A DNA stretch of 64,000 nucleotides, from assembly GCF_006546625.1 (NCBI RefSeq), contig NZ_VIAR01000007.1:1-64000 (forward strand). The letters are read 5' to 3'. A model generated the notes under the pieces. That model was not told where the DNA came from. It made no database searches and was given only the letters and a program-made list of their open reading frames with translations. A program made the translations under genes and the position numbers. The DNA comes from Haloflavibacter putidus (GTDB lineage: Bacteria; Bacteroidota; Bacteroidia; Flavobacteriales; Flavobacteriaceae). Positions 52,746 to 62,390 of the stretch are shown here, in pieces (position 1 is the stretch's first letter; the number at the start of each line of letters is the position of its first letter).

Positions 52746-54113
52746 ATGAAAATAAGTAAATTTATAGAAAGCAGTTTTAAACGTTTTATTCCCTCTCCCT
52801 TTAGCTTAGCGGTTATTCTTAGTCTTTTTATTTTGCTTATCGCCACTTTTTTTACCGGAAGCAGTAATTTGCACCAAGGTTGGGAAGTTATTAAAATCTG
52901 GCAAAACGGCATGTGGAATCCCGCTATGCTTGTTTTTATGGTGCAAATGATGCTTATTCTGGTTTTAGGTCATATTTTGGTTCTAAGCAAACCGATTTCC
53001 AAATTAACAACTTTACTTACCAATCGTATAAATAACAACACACAAGCAGTTGTGGTGGTTGCAATTTCTACTATGTTGGTCGCATTTTTTAATTGGGGCT
53101 TGGGCTTGATTTTTGGCGCAATAATGGCTAGAAAAACCGCCGAAGCCGCACAAAAACGTAATTTTAAAATCAATTATCCGCTAATTGGTGCCGCCGGATA
53201 TGTTGGCTTAATGGTTTGGCACGGCGGGATGAGTGGTAGCGCTCCTTTAAAGGTAGCAGAAAACGGACATTTAGCCAGTTTGTTTCCCGGAAATGCCGCT
53301 ATTTCAAATGCGTTGCCACAGAATATAGAAACTACTACAACCATTTTTTCGGTACCCAATTTATTGGTTTTTGCTTGTTTGTTAACTGTAGTACCGTTGG
53401 TTTTATATTTTACTGCAAAAAATACCAAAGCTACTATTCCCGCTTTCGCGGAAGAAAAAGTAGAATTTTCTAGTGAAACTACTTTAAAGGGAGCAGAGAG
53501 GTTAGACCACTCACCGGTTTTCAAAATTATTTTTGGAATCTTATTAGTGATGGCTTTTCTAGCTTCGTATCACGATTTTTTACTCGCCGGACGTCTTACA
53601 CCCAATATGCTCAATTTTTTGATGTTGGGTTTGTGTATTTTGTTGCACCAATCTTTTGCTTCTTTTACCAAAGCTTTACAACAAGCTATTGTTGGTGCGG
53701 GCGCAATATTAATTCAGTTTCCACTTTATTTTGGTATTATGGCCGTTATGAAAGAAACCGGCTTGGTAAGCCAAATTTCTTCGTTTATGGTAAGCAACAC
53801 CAATGCTACTTTTTTACCCATCGTAAGCTTTTTTAGCGCCGGTTTGGTAAACATTTTTGTGCCAAGCGGCGGCGGGCAATGGGCTGTGCAAGGACCAATT
53901 ATTTTAGAAAGTGCTTTAAAATTAAATGTCCCACTAAATAAAATGGTAATGGCCTTAGCTTACGGCGATCAAATTACCAATATGTTACAGCCTTTCTGGG
54001 CTTTGCCATTATTGGCAATTACAAAATTGAAAGCGCGGGATATTTTGCCTTACACCTTACTATTATTGCTTTTAGGAAGCGCTATTTATATTATTGGCTT
54101 GCTGCTTTGGTAA
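52746..54113 (+). CDS. Short-chain fatty acid transporter (AtoE-like)
   Basis: 455 residues, about ten to twelve membrane spans. Matches the AtoE/TIGR00366 type with FKRFIPSPFSLAVILSLFIL, WGLGLIFGAIMARK, VGLMVWHGGMSGSAPL, VNIFVPSGGGQWAVQGPI and AYGDQITNMLQPFWALPLLA. Import of short-chain acids such as acetoacetate or butyrate is the known role; with the HMG-CoA lyase at 26909 this hints at use of acetoacetate, but the genes are not linked. Preceded by a TTCCGTAAAG word (52702-52711). Confidence 0.88.
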   Translation: MKISKFIESSFKRFIPSPFSLAVILSLFILLIATFFTGSSNLHQGWEVIKIWQNGMWNPAMLVFMVQMMLILVLGHILVLSKPISKLTTLLTNRINNNTQAVVVVAISTMLVAFFNWGLGLIFGAIMARKTAEAAQKRNFKINYPLIGAAGYVGLMVWHGGMSGSAPLKVAENGHLASLFPGNAAISNALPQNIETTTTIFSVPNLLVFACLLTVVPLVLYFTAKNTKATIPAFAEEKVEFSSETTLKGAERLDHSPVFKIIFGILLVMAFLASYHDFLLAGRLTPNMLNFLMLGLCILLHQSFASFTKALQQAIVGAGAILIQFPLYFGIMAVMKETGLVSQISSFMVSNTNATFLPIVSFFSAGLVNIFVPSGGGQWAVQGPIILESALKLNVPLNKMVMALAYGDQITNMLQPFWALPLLAITKLKARDILPYTLLLLLLGSAIYIIGLLLW

Positions 54114-54115
54114 AA

Positions 54116-55126
54116 CTATGCAGTTTTGCCTTGCATAATCTTGGCAAGTATTTCTAAAGATTGTATGCGTTTTTCTTGTTCGTAAACATTGCAAGAAACC
54201 ATAAGCTCGTTTATATCATAGGTAGTCACAAAATCTTCAATTTGTGTTTTAATAGTTGCTGCATCTCCCACAAAGGCAAATTTATTCATTTGGGCTACTG
54301 CAGGATGGTGTTTTATTTTTTGTAATTCATCGTTCATAGGAATTGGCGGTTGCATATAAGTCATTTTTTGGGTTAAGATGCCAACCGTCATTTGTAACAT
54401 GCTGGTAGATAAAGTTTCTGCTTCTTCTTGCGTTGGTGCAGCAACTACATTAATTCCGGCAATTACATAAGGTTTTTCTAAAAATTTGGAAGCCTGAAAG
54501 TTTTCGCGATAAATCCGTAAAGCTTCTTTTAAATGCGTGGGTGCAAAATGACTGGCAAATACATAAGGCAAACCTTTTTTTGCCGCTACATAAGCACTAT
54601 CTGTACTGGAACCTAAAACATAAAAAGGCAAGTTGACACCTTCTGCAATTGGAGCGCGTACTTTTGCATAATTACGATCTATAAAAGCTTGTATTTTATC
54701 TATCTCGTCCGGAAAACGATAAACAGCTTGCATCCTGTCGCTGCGTATTTCTTGGGCTGTGGTTTGGTCTGTTCCGGGAGCGCGACCCAAGCCTAGATCT
54801 ATACGATTAGGATACAATTGTGCTAAAGTACCAAATTGTTCAGCTATTATTAATGGGGCGTGGTTGGGTAACATTACGCCACCAGAACCTACTCGTATAT
54901 TTTTTGTTCCGCCGGCAATATAACCAATTAGAATACTGGTGGCCGAACTGGCAATTGCTTTCATATTATGATGTTCTGCCAACCAAAATCGGTTAAAACC
55001 TAATTCTTCTGCTTTTTGTGCCGTTTCTAAACTGTTTTCTAAAACCTGGGGAATGGGAATATCTTGTCCCACAACCGCCAATTCTAACATAGAATATTTA
55101 ACCGCTTGTAAATTATTTGTAGCCAT
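54116..55126 (-). CDS. LLM-class flavin-dependent oxidoreductase
   Basis: 336 residues. Luciferase-like TIM barrel with AEELGFNRFWLAEHHNMKAI, GGVMLPNHAPLIIAEQFGTL, RIDLGLGRAPGTDQ and PFYVLGSSTDSAYVAAKKGL, the pattern of the group 1 monooxygenase-like subfamily. Uses reduced FMN; substrate unknown. Convergent with the transporter gene, 2 bp apart. The 272-bp gap upstream (55127-55398) is AT-rich and empty. Confidence 0.88.
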   Translation of the reverse strand: MATNNLQAVKYSMLELAVVGQDIPIPQVLENSLETAQKAEELGFNRFWLAEHHNMKAIASSATSILIGYIAGGTKNIRVGSGGVMLPNHAPLIIAEQFGTLAQLYPNRIDLGLGRAPGTDQTTAQEIRSDRMQAVYRFPDEIDKIQAFIDRNYAKVRAPIAEGVNLPFYVLGSSTDSAYVAAKKGLPYVFASHFAPTHLKEALRIYRENFQASKFLEKPYVIAGINVVAAPTQEEAETLSTSMLQMTVGILTQKMTYMQPPIPMNDELQKIKHHPAVAQMNKFAFVGDAATIKTQIEDFVTTYDINELMVSCNVYEQEKRIQSLEILAKIMQGKTA

Positions 55127-55398
55127 AGATTTCTTTTTTAGAAATTCTAATGTAATAAATAAAGCTTGTAAGTAATAACTTTACTGATTAGTATAACTTA
55201 TATAACAATAGTTATTTGCTTTCTATTAATTAGAAATTTACTAGTTAATAAGATAAATTATAAAGAAAATATTGCTTAGCTTAATAAGTTAGAGCTATGA
55301 AATGAAAATTACCTAAGTTGAAGAATTTTTTTTGTTAAGTAAAGCTTACGCGGAATTAAATAGAGCTTATATAAAACTTTATTGCTGCTAATTTATTA

Positions 55399-55596
55399 TT
55401 AAGTAGTGATTTGTGTCTTATTTCTCTTCGTAAAATACATAACAAGACCACACAATAATAATAAAGTTATTTTACCGGCTAAGTAGCCAAAGCCATATTC
55501 AGTAAGCCGATTAAAATCTGTTATTACAATTTTTAGTACATTAAGAAAGAGTAGTATCCCTATGATAAGCGAAATGTAAAATAGAATTTTTTTCAT
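55399..55596 (-). CDS. Hypothetical small membrane protein
   Basis: 65 residues from ATG 55596 with two hydrophobic spans (ILFYISLIIGILLFLNVLKI; YLAGKITLLLLCGLVMYF) and a short basic tail (TKRNKTQ). No family recognised. Located 102 bp after the Bor-like gene on the same strand. Confidence 0.6.
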   Translation of the reverse strand: MKKILFYISLIIGILLFLNVLKIVITDFNRLTEYGFGYLAGKITLLLLCGLVMYFTKRNKTQITT

Positions 55597-55698
55597 AAAA
55601 ACAATCAATATAAAATGAAGAAAACCTACCTCAATACATTTAGGTTAAAGACCTGAAAGGTTTATAAACTAATATTAAGGCAGATTTTCTTAGAATTA

Positions 55699-55995
55699 TT
55701 ATTTGGTTACAGTTGTAACCGTTGGGGTATAAATACCAAAGGTAATTCCTGCAATTAAACCATTTACAAAAGAATGTCGCGTGTGTACGGTATAATTTTC
55801 TGCACCGCCAGCCATTTCTTTAGAGTCAGAAACCCCTACCGGAGCTAAACCATATACCACATAATGATTCCATTGTGTAGTTTCGTTACTTCCTTGTGCA
55901 CCCTCTCCTACTACGGTAGTGTAAGAATAGCAAGATGTTAATAGCATAGATGAGGCAAATACGATTGCCAAAGTTTTCATGGACTTTTTAATCAT
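55699..55995 (-). CDS. Bor-family lipoprotein
   Basis: 98 residues. Lipoprotein signal (TLAIVFASSMLLTSC), then a short domain ending in GGAENYTVHTRHSFVNGLIA and GITFGIYTPTV, which closely matches the C-terminal GGAEN...FVNGLLGFITLGIYTP pattern of phage lambda Bor. Bor is an outer-membrane lipoprotein linked to serum resistance in E. coli lysogens; chromosomal relatives are found in other bacteria. No phage genes are nearby. An alternative ATG at 55980 gives a shorter n-region. The 262-bp gap upstream is AT-rich and empty. Confidence 0.8.
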   Translation of the reverse strand: MIKKSMKTLAIVFASSMLLTSCYSYTTVVGEGAQGSNETTQWNHYVVYGLAPVGVSDSKEMAGGAENYTVHTRHSFVNGLIAGITFGIYTPTVTTVTK

Positions 55996-56257
55996 TGTTT
56001 TAAATTTTAATGATACAATTAGTTAATAATAAACTACTTAATAGATGCTTGTTGCAATAATCTTTATTACACCTAATCACCTAAAGTAGAAGGGTTAAAT
56101 TTATCAAAAAAACATATACCACATCTATATATATGCAATTTTTTTAGAATTTATTTGAAACTAAATTCTTGGTTTTCTAAACAATTGTCAATCAAAATCT
56201 TATCGTTATAAAAAGTTGACTAAATCACACGACTTTAATTACTAACAAAATTTCTGG

Positions 56258-57472
56258 CTAATTTCTATCTCCAAAAGGATTTTCAATGCTATGCGCCGGT
56301 TCGGTAAACCATTTTGGTCCGTTGCTTGTCATATAAACGTGGTCTTCTAGTCGGATGCCAAATTCATTTGGAACAACTATCATTGGTTCTATACTAAAAA
56401 CCATTCCTTCTTGTATAGTAATATCGTTTCCTTTTAAAATAAACGGATGTTCGTGAATTTCTACACCAATTCCATGGCCGGTTCTATGCGGCAATCCTGG
56501 TAAATCATAATCGGGTCCTAAGCCGTCTTTTTCCAATTGCGTACGCACTTGATCGTCTATATAACCGCAAGACTTGCTGATTTGGGCAGCTTCAAAAGCG
56601 GCAAATTGTGCGTCTTCTTCGTTTTTCCAGATTTCTTTTTCTTTTTCCGAAACATCGCCATAAGCATAAGTTCGGGTAATATCAGAAATATAGCCTTTAT
56701 ATTGGCAACCGGTATCTACCAAAACAAGCTCGTTTTTTTCTAAAGTTTTAGGCGATTTAACGCCGTGCGGAAACGCGGTATCTTTGCCAAATAAAACAAT
56801 GCAAAAATAGTTGCCACTAGCAATACCTAGTTTTTTATGGGCTTTATCAATAAAACGCTCAACTTCTGCCGTGCTAATACCTGGTTTCAAAATTTTTGCT
56901 GTAGCTTGGTGTACTTGCATGGTTAAATTCATAGCATATTGAAGATGGGCAATTTCGGCTTCGCTTTTTAGCATTCGTATATCTCTGATGAGCTTTTCTG
57001 CACTGCTAATTTTAAATTTTTTATGCGCTTGAAATTTAGAAACCAAAGTAAATGGGGTAGAATCGTCTATTGCTAGATGTGTAATTTCTCCTACTTTTTT
57101 TGCTATTTTATCTATGGGCGATTCGTGTTCTAACCAAGGGATCATCTTTCCTTCTATTCCAATAAAATCAGAAAAAGTGCCAATTTCAAACTCTGGTACA
57201 ACATAATAAAGACTACCATCGGCAAAAAGTAAAGCACCAACCAAACGCTCTGACGGGCTCCATTGCGTATTGGTAAAATAATATAAATTGGTACCGGCAT
57301 TAAGATAAAGGGCATCTAAACCTTCTGCCTTGAAGGCCGCACAAGCTTTGTCTATCCGGTTTTGAAATTCCTTATCTTGAATAGGACTTGGTTTTTTGCT
57401 TGGTTCTTGCAGTTTAGATAATTCTACTTCGGGCGTACTTCCTCCAATTCCGTAGTTTCTGTTGCTATTCAT
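56258..57472 (-). CDS. M24-family Xaa-Pro aminopeptidase
   Basis: 404 residues. Creatinase-like N-domain, then the pita-bread domain with all five metal ligands: Asp in VLVDTGCQYKGY, Asp in ISDITRTYAYG, His in HRTGHGIGVEIHEHP, Glu in MVFSIEPMI and Glu in GIRLEDHV. Cleaves the N-terminal residue ahead of proline. Cytoplasmic, no signal peptide. Monocistronic; a TTCCGTAAAG word lies 63 bp upstream (57535-57544). Confidence 0.92.
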   Translation of the reverse strand: MNSNRNYGIGGSTPEVELSKLQEPSKKPSPIQDKEFQNRIDKACAAFKAEGLDALYLNAGTNLYYFTNTQWSPSERLVGALLFADGSLYYVVPEFEIGTFSDFIGIEGKMIPWLEHESPIDKIAKKVGEITHLAIDDSTPFTLVSKFQAHKKFKISSAEKLIRDIRMLKSEAEIAHLQYAMNLTMQVHQATAKILKPGISTAEVERFIDKAHKKLGIASGNYFCIVLFGKDTAFPHGVKSPKTLEKNELVLVDTGCQYKGYISDITRTYAYGDVSEKEKEIWKNEEDAQFAAFEAAQISKSCGYIDDQVRTQLEKDGLGPDYDLPGLPHRTGHGIGVEIHEHPFILKGNDITIQEGMVFSIEPMIVVPNEFGIRLEDHVYMTSNGPKWFTEPAHSIENPFGDRN

Positions 57473-57668
57473 TACTGTATTTATTTTTAGGGTGAATCGT
57501 ATTTGTTTTATAGTGTCTTTAGGGAAAAGTTTTCTTCCGTAAAGTTTATACAGTTACGCTTTAAAAGTAAAGAAATTTTAAAGGTTTATCCCTATAATAA
57601 AGGTAAAAGCCTTCTATTTTGTGGTATAAAAACGGGTCAGAGATTATTTGAGTAATTGCAATAACTAT

Positions 57669-58544
57669 CTATTTGGTAAAATTATTTTTTATTTTCTGAA
57701 AAGCTAAAATAATTCCTAAACAAATAAAACCTACAACAATGCCTACCAAAAATTCTTTAATAAAAGAAGGAAGGGCGGGAACTAGGTGATGAAAAAAATC
57801 CAGGTTATGTACAAAAATTCCACCCGAAACCAAGAAAAGAGCAATTGTACCAATAACCGATAAACTTTTGATAATTTTTGGTAAAGCACTTACCAGAAAT
57901 TTCCCAAATTTATGTTTAAAACTAGTGGCACTATCGCTGTTTTCAATAAGTTTATATCCCGCGTCGTCCATTCTAACAATTAAAGCGACAATGCCGTAAA
58001 CCCCAACAGTGGCGATAAGCGCAATAATGCTTACTACAATTATACGTAGCGTGAGCGCTTCTTGCGCCACAGTGCCCAAGGCGATTATTACAATTTCTAC
58101 AGACAGGATAAAATCGGTTAGGATAGCAGCTTTTATACGTTCTTTTTCTACCGCCAAAATTTCTTCTTTTGTTTTAGCTTCTTTTAATTCTTCTTTTTTG
58201 GAATTTTGGTGCGGTATAAAAAAATGATAGGCTTTTTCGGCGCCTTCGTATCCTAAATACAAGCCGCCTAACAATAAAATTATGGTAATTGCAATGGGGA
58301 AAAACGCACTTAATAAGAAAGCGATGGGAAGAATAATCAGTTTGTTAAGCAGCGAACCTTTGGTAATAGACCAGAGAACGGGAATCTCTCTAGAAGAAAC
58401 AAAACCAGAGGCTTTTTCAGCATTTACCGCTAAATCGTCACCTAGAAGCCCGGCGGTTTTTTTGGCGGCCACTTTGCTCATAACCGAAACATCGTCCATC
58501 AAAGCAGCTATATCGTCTAAAATTGCAAATATTCCCGAAGCCAT
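57669..58544 (-). CDS. DUF808 membrane protein
   Basis: 291 residues. The conserved start GIFAILDDIAALMDDVSVMS followed by KVAAKKTAGLLGDDLAVNAE is diagnostic of DUF808 (YedI-like). Five to six hydrophobic spans, for example IALFLVSGGIFVHNLDF. Function unknown. Flanked by AT-rich gaps of about 200 and 150 bp. Confidence 0.88.
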   Translation of the reverse strand: MASGIFAILDDIAALMDDVSVMSKVAAKKTAGLLGDDLAVNAEKASGFVSSREIPVLWSITKGSLLNKLIILPIAFLLSAFFPIAITIILLLGGLYLGYEGAEKAYHFFIPHQNSKKEELKEAKTKEEILAVEKERIKAAILTDFILSVEIVIIALGTVAQEALTLRIIVVSIIALIATVGVYGIVALIVRMDDAGYKLIENSDSATSFKHKFGKFLVSALPKIIKSLSVIGTIALFLVSGGIFVHNLDFFHHLVPALPSFIKEFLVGIVVGFICLGIILAFQKIKNNFTK

Positions 58545-58693
58545 ACGCGTTTATATATTAATAGAAGATCGAAAATAGTTTTTTAATGCTAATTATTTAG
58601 ATGTTTTATAATTTTTTTACCGATAAGCTCGGCTTAACGGAAGAAAAAAATTTGCAACAGCATTGACTTTATGATAATCTTAAAATTTTACAA

Positions 58694-59446
58694 TTACAAA
58701 GTAGACTTACTTTCGGTTTTCATCCATCTGTCCCAAAAAGTGAAATATAAACCGTAGTTGGTTTTAAATTCTGCGTGGTGATAATGATGATGAGTAGCGC
58801 CAATAAACCATTTCCCGAAAGGGCTATTTATAAATGCTTTTGGGTACACTTCAATATCTAAATGATTAATCACGCTGCTTAACGTCATAAAAATTAAATA
58901 GCCCAGCAATACAAAAATATGTACCGGTAATAGCAATAAAATTGCAGGAACTATTAAAGCTTCTAGTAAAGACTCCCAAGGGTGAAAAGAAAATGCCGTC
59001 CACGGACTAGGAACCAAGCTGTCGTGGTGAACTTTATGCACTTTTCTAAAAATTTTTGGATGATGCATCGCACGATGAATCCAGTAATAATAGGTTTCGT
59101 GAATTAGCGCTAAAATTATAAAACTTACTGGTAAATACCATAAACCGTATTGATTAACATCTGTATAAATTGCGGTCCAGTCTTTTTGCCAAAAGAAAAA
59201 TAGCAAGGCACCAAAAAATCCAAAAATAAGCGACGACCACATACTCCAATAGATTTCTTTTTTTAACTGATCTTTTCTAAAAGCGCGCGAACTCAATCTC
59301 TTGCTTTTGTATTTTTCATTTTTTAGACGAAAATAATACCAATAAAAAATACCGGCGGCTACTAGATACCGAAAGAAAACAGCTGCAAAGAAAATAAGCA
59401 CGCAGCCCAAGAATAATTCGATACTATTAATTTCTAAGATATACAT
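58694..59446 (-). CDS. Sterol desaturase-family membrane hydroxylase
   Basis: 250 residues with four hydrophobic spans and the eight-histidine diiron signature: HETYYYWIHRAMHHP, RKVHKVHHDSLVPSPW, and ATHHHYHHAEF near the C-terminus. Relatives act on sterols, fatty acids or carotenoids; substrate unknown. Given the carotenoid genes 10 kb away, a role in late carotenoid modification is possible but there is no direct link. Single gene. Confidence 0.87.
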   Translation of the reverse strand: MYILEINSIELFLGCVLIFFAAVFFRYLVAAGIFYWYYFRLKNEKYKSKRLSSRAFRKDQLKKEIYWSMWSSLIFGFFGALLFFFWQKDWTAIYTDVNQYGLWYLPVSFIILALIHETYYYWIHRAMHHPKIFRKVHKVHHDSLVPSPWTAFSFHPWESLLEALIVPAILLLLPVHIFVLLGYLIFMTLSSVINHLDIEVYPKAFINSPFGKWFIGATHHHYHHAEFKTNYGLYFTFWDRWMKTESKSTL

Positions 59447-59579
59447 AAAACGATGTTAACCGGTATAGTTTGGTTTTGTTTGGAAACAGTTTTAAAATTA
59501 TTCTTAAACTTTTAATAAGGTATAACTATTCCGTAAAGACAAAATAAATTATGTAATTTTTATGCCGGTTTGGGACAGG

Positions 59580-60251
59580 TTATTGCTGGTCGTCTAAGGT
59601 TACCGCATCTGCATCTGCGCCCAAATCTTTTAATGCTTTTCCTATTTCTTCGGTCATTTTAGGCGGACCGCAAACGTAGAATTTTTGGTGCAAATCTGTT
59701 AAGTTATCTTTTAGGAAATCTTTGTCTATATACGCTTTTGTATATTCGGTATCTTCTTGATCTGTGATTATATATTTTACGTTTGTGCCCAAAAGTTCGT
59801 CCAATTCGTCTTTTAAGATAATATCTTTATCTGTTTTGTTAGAGTAAATTAGCTGCATCCCGTCTAATTTATCTTGTTGTTTTAAATCGCGTAACATAGC
59901 AATATAAGGCGTGATTCCTGCGCCGCCGGCAATTATACAGCCATTACCTTTATACTCGATAGCGCCCCAAGTATCACGAATTATAAATTGGTCGCCTTTT
60001 TCTAATTTTCCTATTTGCTCGGTAACGCCATCGTGATCTGGATAGATTTTAATGGTAAATTCTAAATAATCATCTTGGTTTAGCGAGGTAAAAGTAAACG
60101 GTCTTTTTTTGTCTTTCCAGCCTTCTTTGTTTATAGAAACTTCGGTAGCGTGACCGGGCGTAAATTTGAAACCTTCGGGTTTTTCTAATTGAAATCTTTT
60201 AACATCGTGGGTAACCGAATCTATTGCTTTTATTTTAACAGTATTCTCCAT
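59580..60251 (-). CDS. FAD/NAD(P)-binding ferredoxin-reductase-like protein
   Basis: 223 residues. Ferredoxin-reductase fold without an iron-sulfur domain: FAD motif KRPFTFTS, NAD(P)-binding GGAGITPYIAML, and C-terminal KFYVCGPPKMTEEIGKAL. Electron partner unknown. A TTCCGTAAAG word on the coding strand lies 25 bp upstream (60276-60285). Confidence 0.87.
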   Translation of the reverse strand: MENTVKIKAIDSVTHDVKRFQLEKPEGFKFTPGHATEVSINKEGWKDKKRPFTFTSLNQDDYLEFTIKIYPDHDGVTEQIGKLEKGDQFIIRDTWGAIEYKGNGCIIAGGAGITPYIAMLRDLKQQDKLDGMQLIYSNKTDKDIILKDELDELLGTNVKYIITDQEDTEYTKAYIDKDFLKDNLTDLHQKFYVCGPPKMTEEIGKALKDLGADADAVTLDDQQ

Positions 60252-60377
60252 AAGTAATTAATTTTATTCGTAATTCTTTACGGAAAAGATACTGGTAATT
60301 TGCTAGAGATAAAACCATTTTAACGTTCTGTAAAGATTAGCTTTTTAGAAGAGGTTTTTTCTCTATTAAAAACGGAC

Positions 60378-60446
60378 AAAAAAATGGCTGTCATAAAAAA
60401 TACTGTTTTAGCGCTAAGCTAATTTTGCTTCTTTTTTATGACAGCC
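60378..60446 (-). terminator. Intrinsic terminator after the GlcG/HbpS gene
   Basis: GGCTGTCATAAAAAA (60386-60400) and its exact inverse TTTTTTATGACAGCC (60432-60446) enclose 31 nt that contain the palindrome TTAGCGCTAA (60408-60417). On the minus strand the stem is followed by ATTTTTTTTG (60385-60378), which gives the T-tract. Confidence 0.8.
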
Positions 60447-60473
60447 TTGCTATTTTTGCTTATAAACCTATAA

Positions 60474-60872
60474 TTAAATAGCTTTTGCTCCTGCTTCCGC
60501 TACAGCGTGATCCTTATCTACCGTGCTGCCGCTAACGCCAACTGCGCCAATAATTTCGTCTTGTGCGTTTTTGATTAAAACACCTCCGGGAAACGTAATT
60601 AAACCGCCGTTAGAATGTTCTATATTATAAAGCGAACCGCCGGGTTGCGACAGCTTTCCAATTTCGCCACTATTCATATCAAAATAACGTGCGGTTTCTG
60701 CTTTTTTAATCGCGATGTCTGCAGAACCCAACCAAGCGCCGTCCATTCTAACAAAAGCTTTTAGATTTGCGCCGGCATCTACCACGGCTATATTCATTTT
60801 TACGTCTATTGCGGTGGCTTTTTCTTTTGCAGCTTTTACCACTTTTTCTGCTTGTTCTAAAGTAATATCCAT
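60474..60872 (-). CDS. GlcG/HbpS-family heme-binding protein
   Basis: 132 residues of the GlcG/HbpS fold: [54 protein letters not shown] and [20 protein letters not shown]. Streptomyces HbpS binds heme in redox sensing; in others GlcG is linked to glycolate use. No signal peptide, so cytoplasmic here. Neither glycolate genes nor a two-component partner are nearby. Confidence 0.88.
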   Translation of the reverse strand: MDITLEQAEKVVKAAKEKATAIDVKMNIAVVDAGANLKAFVRMDGAWLGSADIAIKKAETARYFDMNSGEIGKLSQPGGSLYNIEHSNGGLITFPGGVLIKNAQDEIIGAVGVSGSTVDKDHAVAEAGAKAI

Positions 60873-61096
60873 TTTAATTCTTTTTTCGTTTACACGGAAT
60901 GTAACGAAAGAACTAAGACAATTCCTACCATTTTGAAAAAGTTTAACGCTTTGATTTTTAAGTGTATTTTTCTGTTGTTGAAAAAAAAACTTATGTAAGC
61001 CTTTATCCTATTTTAAGCGGATAGAAATTAAAAATTACGGTATAAAATATATTTTAATCTGCCGAAGGAACCGGAAGGTTTATTAAACGCTTAAAA

Positions 61097-61708
61097 TTAT
61101 TGTTTTTTAGAACGTAAAACACCAAACATTTGGCCAATACCAATACCAAAGTAAACCCGATCTTTGTTGATTTGCACCATTGGCGAAAGGCTTACGCCAT
61201 AATACCGGGTAAACGGAAATTCTATTTTTGGGTTGAACACAAAATTAAACGTGTTGTATTCTTTAAAATCATACGTATAGTTGTTACCTAAAAAATCCGG
61301 ATCTTCTACAGGTTGCCAATTGGTAGGTTCTTTTAAGTGTACTACACCTATTCCGGCAGATAAATTTAATCTAATACTGCCTTTTTTGTTCAATTTATAA
61401 ATTCTTCCTACGCTCAAATTAAAACTATGTAACTCATCATAGGGTTTAAAAAATTCAAAAAATAACAAATCTGTCAACCCACCGGTATAATCTGCCGGCG
61501 TATTATCTGCTTCCCGAATGTTGGGTGTATAGCCTAATTTTACCGAATATTTTTCTTTATATACATAGTTGAGGTTTAAATCTGCTCCTAGGTAATTTCC
61601 AAAATTAGCTGCGGTAGTGGCGTAAATTGTGTGGTTTTTAGAAAATTGGGCGTTTAAATTTTGCAACGCTACCACAAGGATAACCAACAATAAAATCTTT
61701 TTATACAT
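61097..61708 (-). CDS. Outer-membrane beta-barrel-like protein of unknown function
   Basis: 203 residues with a signal peptide (ILLLVILVVALQNLNAQ) and alternating aromatic strands (TIYATTAANFGNYLGADLNL, YVYKEKYSVKLGYTP, SIRLNLSAGIGVVHL, YYGVSLSPMVQINKDRVYFG), as in small porin-like barrels. No named family recognised. The C-terminal strand is followed by a short basic tail. Flanked by AT-rich gaps. Confidence 0.7.
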   Translation of the reverse strand: MYKKILLLVILVVALQNLNAQFSKNHTIYATTAANFGNYLGADLNLNYVYKEKYSVKLGYTPNIREADNTPADYTGGLTDLLFFEFFKPYDELHSFNLSVGRIYKLNKKGSIRLNLSAGIGVVHLKEPTNWQPVEDPDFLGNNYTYDFKEYNTFNFVFNPKIEFPFTRYYGVSLSPMVQINKDRVYFGIGIGQMFGVLRSKKQ

Positions 61709-61992
61709 AGAAGATAAGCTTGAAATTTTGAAATTCTAAAGTAGCATTTTTTTGTTAAAACATGTTAAAGTAATTAAATTGTTTTTGTTTTAAAGTGCAA
61801 TCAATTGATTATCAAGCTTGTGTTTTCATAGGATTATCTCCTTCATTTTTTACTTCCGTAAAGAAAAACTATTTCTAAGTACGTCATCTTTTGGCGAAGC
61901 TGGCTTTTATACTTGTGGTTTACACAAAACAATTGTATTAAAAAGCTAATATCTTGAAAACACAGGAAGTAATTAGTAAACATCCGAAAACA

Positions 61993-62322
61993 ATGTTGGG
62001 GAAGCAGTCAAAAAATAAAAGAGTAGAGCAGATCACACAAATTATTGTAAGTGTTTTGTTGCTGCTTGCTTTATTTCAAAAGTCTTTAGCGCATAGCTTT
62101 AGCCTGCATTTGCTTATTATGTTGGGCTTTCTTGTCTTGGCTTATTTTGCCCTGCTAAAACACAACAAAGCACAATTGCTTTTATTTATCTGTCTAAGCG
62201 TACTTTTTTTGCCGTTTAAACAACTAAATCTAAGTCTGCTAAACTGGAAAATTGTGTATGTTTTTACGGTGGGTTATTTGGTGGTTTTACAGGTTTTTCA
62301 AAGCAGAATTACCAAAAAGTAG
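61993..62322 (+). CDS. Hypothetical three-span membrane protein
   Basis: 109 residues from ATG 61993; a TTG at 61954 would add 13 residues. About three hydrophobic spans (IIVSVLLLLALFQKS; LHLLIMLGFLVLAYFALL; LLLFICLSVLFLPF) and a basic N-terminus. No family recognised. A TTCCGTAAAG word lies 130 bp upstream (61854-61863). Confidence 0.6.
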   Translation: MLGKQSKNKRVEQITQIIVSVLLLLALFQKSLAHSFSLHLLIMLGFLVLAYFALLKHNKAQLLLFICLSVLFLPFKQLNLSLLNWKIVYVFTVGYLVVLQVFQSRITKK

Positions 62323-62390
62323 AATTAAAAACAATTAAACCTCTAACAATTTCCTAAATACATGAGCAGTTTTCGGGAAGTAAAAAAAAG

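Noticed and set aside
55699-55995. Prophage remnant suggested by the Bor-like gene
   Set aside because: No integrase, attachment site, structural or lysis gene is nearby; flanking genes are ordinary chromosomal ones.
60378-60446. Riboswitch or attenuator upstream of the flavin reductase-like gene
   Set aside because: A simple long stem followed by a T-tract on the minus strand, well placed to end the GlcG gene transcript; no conserved riboswitch pattern seen.
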